Shown here piece by piece: positions 63,718-64,000 of a DNA stretch of 64,000 nt. The stretch spans positions 213,832,081-213,896,080 of the forward strand of contig NC_050100.1 of NCBI RefSeq assembly GCF_902167145.1, given 5' to 3'. Both the position numbers and the translations under genes were made by a program. Numbering within the stretch: position 1 is the stretch's first letter; each line of letters opens with the position of its first letter. The DNA comes from Zea mays (lineage: Eukaryota > Streptophyta > Magnoliopsida > Poales > Poaceae). A model generated the notes under the pieces. It did no database searches. It saw only the letters and a list, made by a program, of their open reading frames with translations, and had not been told where the DNA came from.

Positions 63718-63836
63718 CTAGATGATAATTTCCTGGTATAACATTTATTAACAAGGCAACAATTTATCATGAATAGTGCTACTATTATCAAATGCTCATG
63801 TCTGCGCCCATGGAACAAGTGGTTTTAGAGATTAAC

Positions 63837-63941
63837 CTGGAGATGGATCTTTTGAGGTAATCTCCAAGGACATCCGGGCACCAGTTTGGCAAAGTCAAAA
63901 TCAGACTCCAGAAGTGGTACAACAAATGTGGCGTCATCTGG
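63837..63941 (-). pseudogene. Unidentified exon with intact splice sites
   Basis: A 105-bp minus-strand exon between TTGTAG/CC and CTCCAG/GTTAAT, encoding PDDATFVVPLLESDFDFAKL then VPGCPWRLPQKIHLQ with no stop. It lies upstream of the kinesin exon on the same strand, but I do not recognise it as part of a kinesin. Confidence 0.55.
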
Positions 63942-64000
63942 CTACAAAATACAGCAGTATGAGGTGAGAGTAGATATCAATTTTCACAAGGAAAAAAAAC

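Larger units (their letters stand above)
62820..64000 (-). mobile_element. Possible second Helitron, 3' end near 62820
   Basis: On the minus strand the sequence ends GTGCAACGCAC (stem GTGC/GCAC, loop AAC), GGTCATACAC, CTAT. This is the same hairpin type as at 46207 with a mutated CTRR. To its right lie a kinesin exon and another exon, both minus strand. It could be a second element adjacent to or nested in the first. The other end is outside the window. Confidence 0.4.

Overview
The window looks like maize (Zea mays) or a very close relative. Four Sirevirus-type Ty1/copia elements of the Ji/Opie kind, a Huck-like Ty3/gypsy element with two RNase H domains, Tourist-like MITEs and a Helitron carrying captured gene fragments lie together with no intact host gene. 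Family names come from memory of LTR ends and protein motifs, not from a database search.

Bases 1-42846 are a stack of retrotransposons nested five deep. The outermost is copia element C (plus strand; only its integrase tail, RT/RNase H and 3' LTR remain in view, 37551-42846). Gypsy element B (minus strand) is inserted in C's integrase. B's gag carries a hAT-like element (2894-4087) and is cut on the left by the 3' end of another copia element (1-2074). B's LTR is split at 5231/36728 by Ji-like copia A (5232-36722, TSD AAGGG). A's reverse transcriptase is split by the Huck-like element (10999-34172, TSD CCCGA, minus strand). The Huck gag is split just after its start codon by Opie-like copia D (23082-32534, TSD GCTGG, minus strand). 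A solo LTR (37899-39063, TSD CATCT) also sits in C.

Bases 42847-46206 are older intergenic DNA: two eroded copia LTRs, two Tourist-like MITEs and a long (TA)n tract. At 46207 a Helitron 3' terminus (hairpin plus CTAA, minus strand) abuts the TA tract. To its right, 46.2-51.3 and 60.2-62.8 kb hold minus-strand exon fragments from unrelated genes: an inositol polyphosphate 5-phosphatase of the FRA3 type, a METTL23-like methyltransferase, an RRS1-like ribosome biogenesis factor, the mitochondrial fission factor ELM1, and several unidentified exons, many with intact splice sites. A second, degenerate Helitron end near 62.82 kb precedes a kinesin-14 (KCBP-like) exon. A nearly intact Ji-like copia E (51297-60214, TSD CTTAC) splits this gene-fragment region.

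No element in view has a fully open gag-pol. Copia E comes closest, with one 1-nt deletion in pol. LTR comparisons by eye give 0.5% divergence for D, 1.1% for A, 1.2% for E and 2.75% for Huck. The Huck value contradicts the nesting order unless its many transitions are discounted, which fits decay of methylated cytosine.
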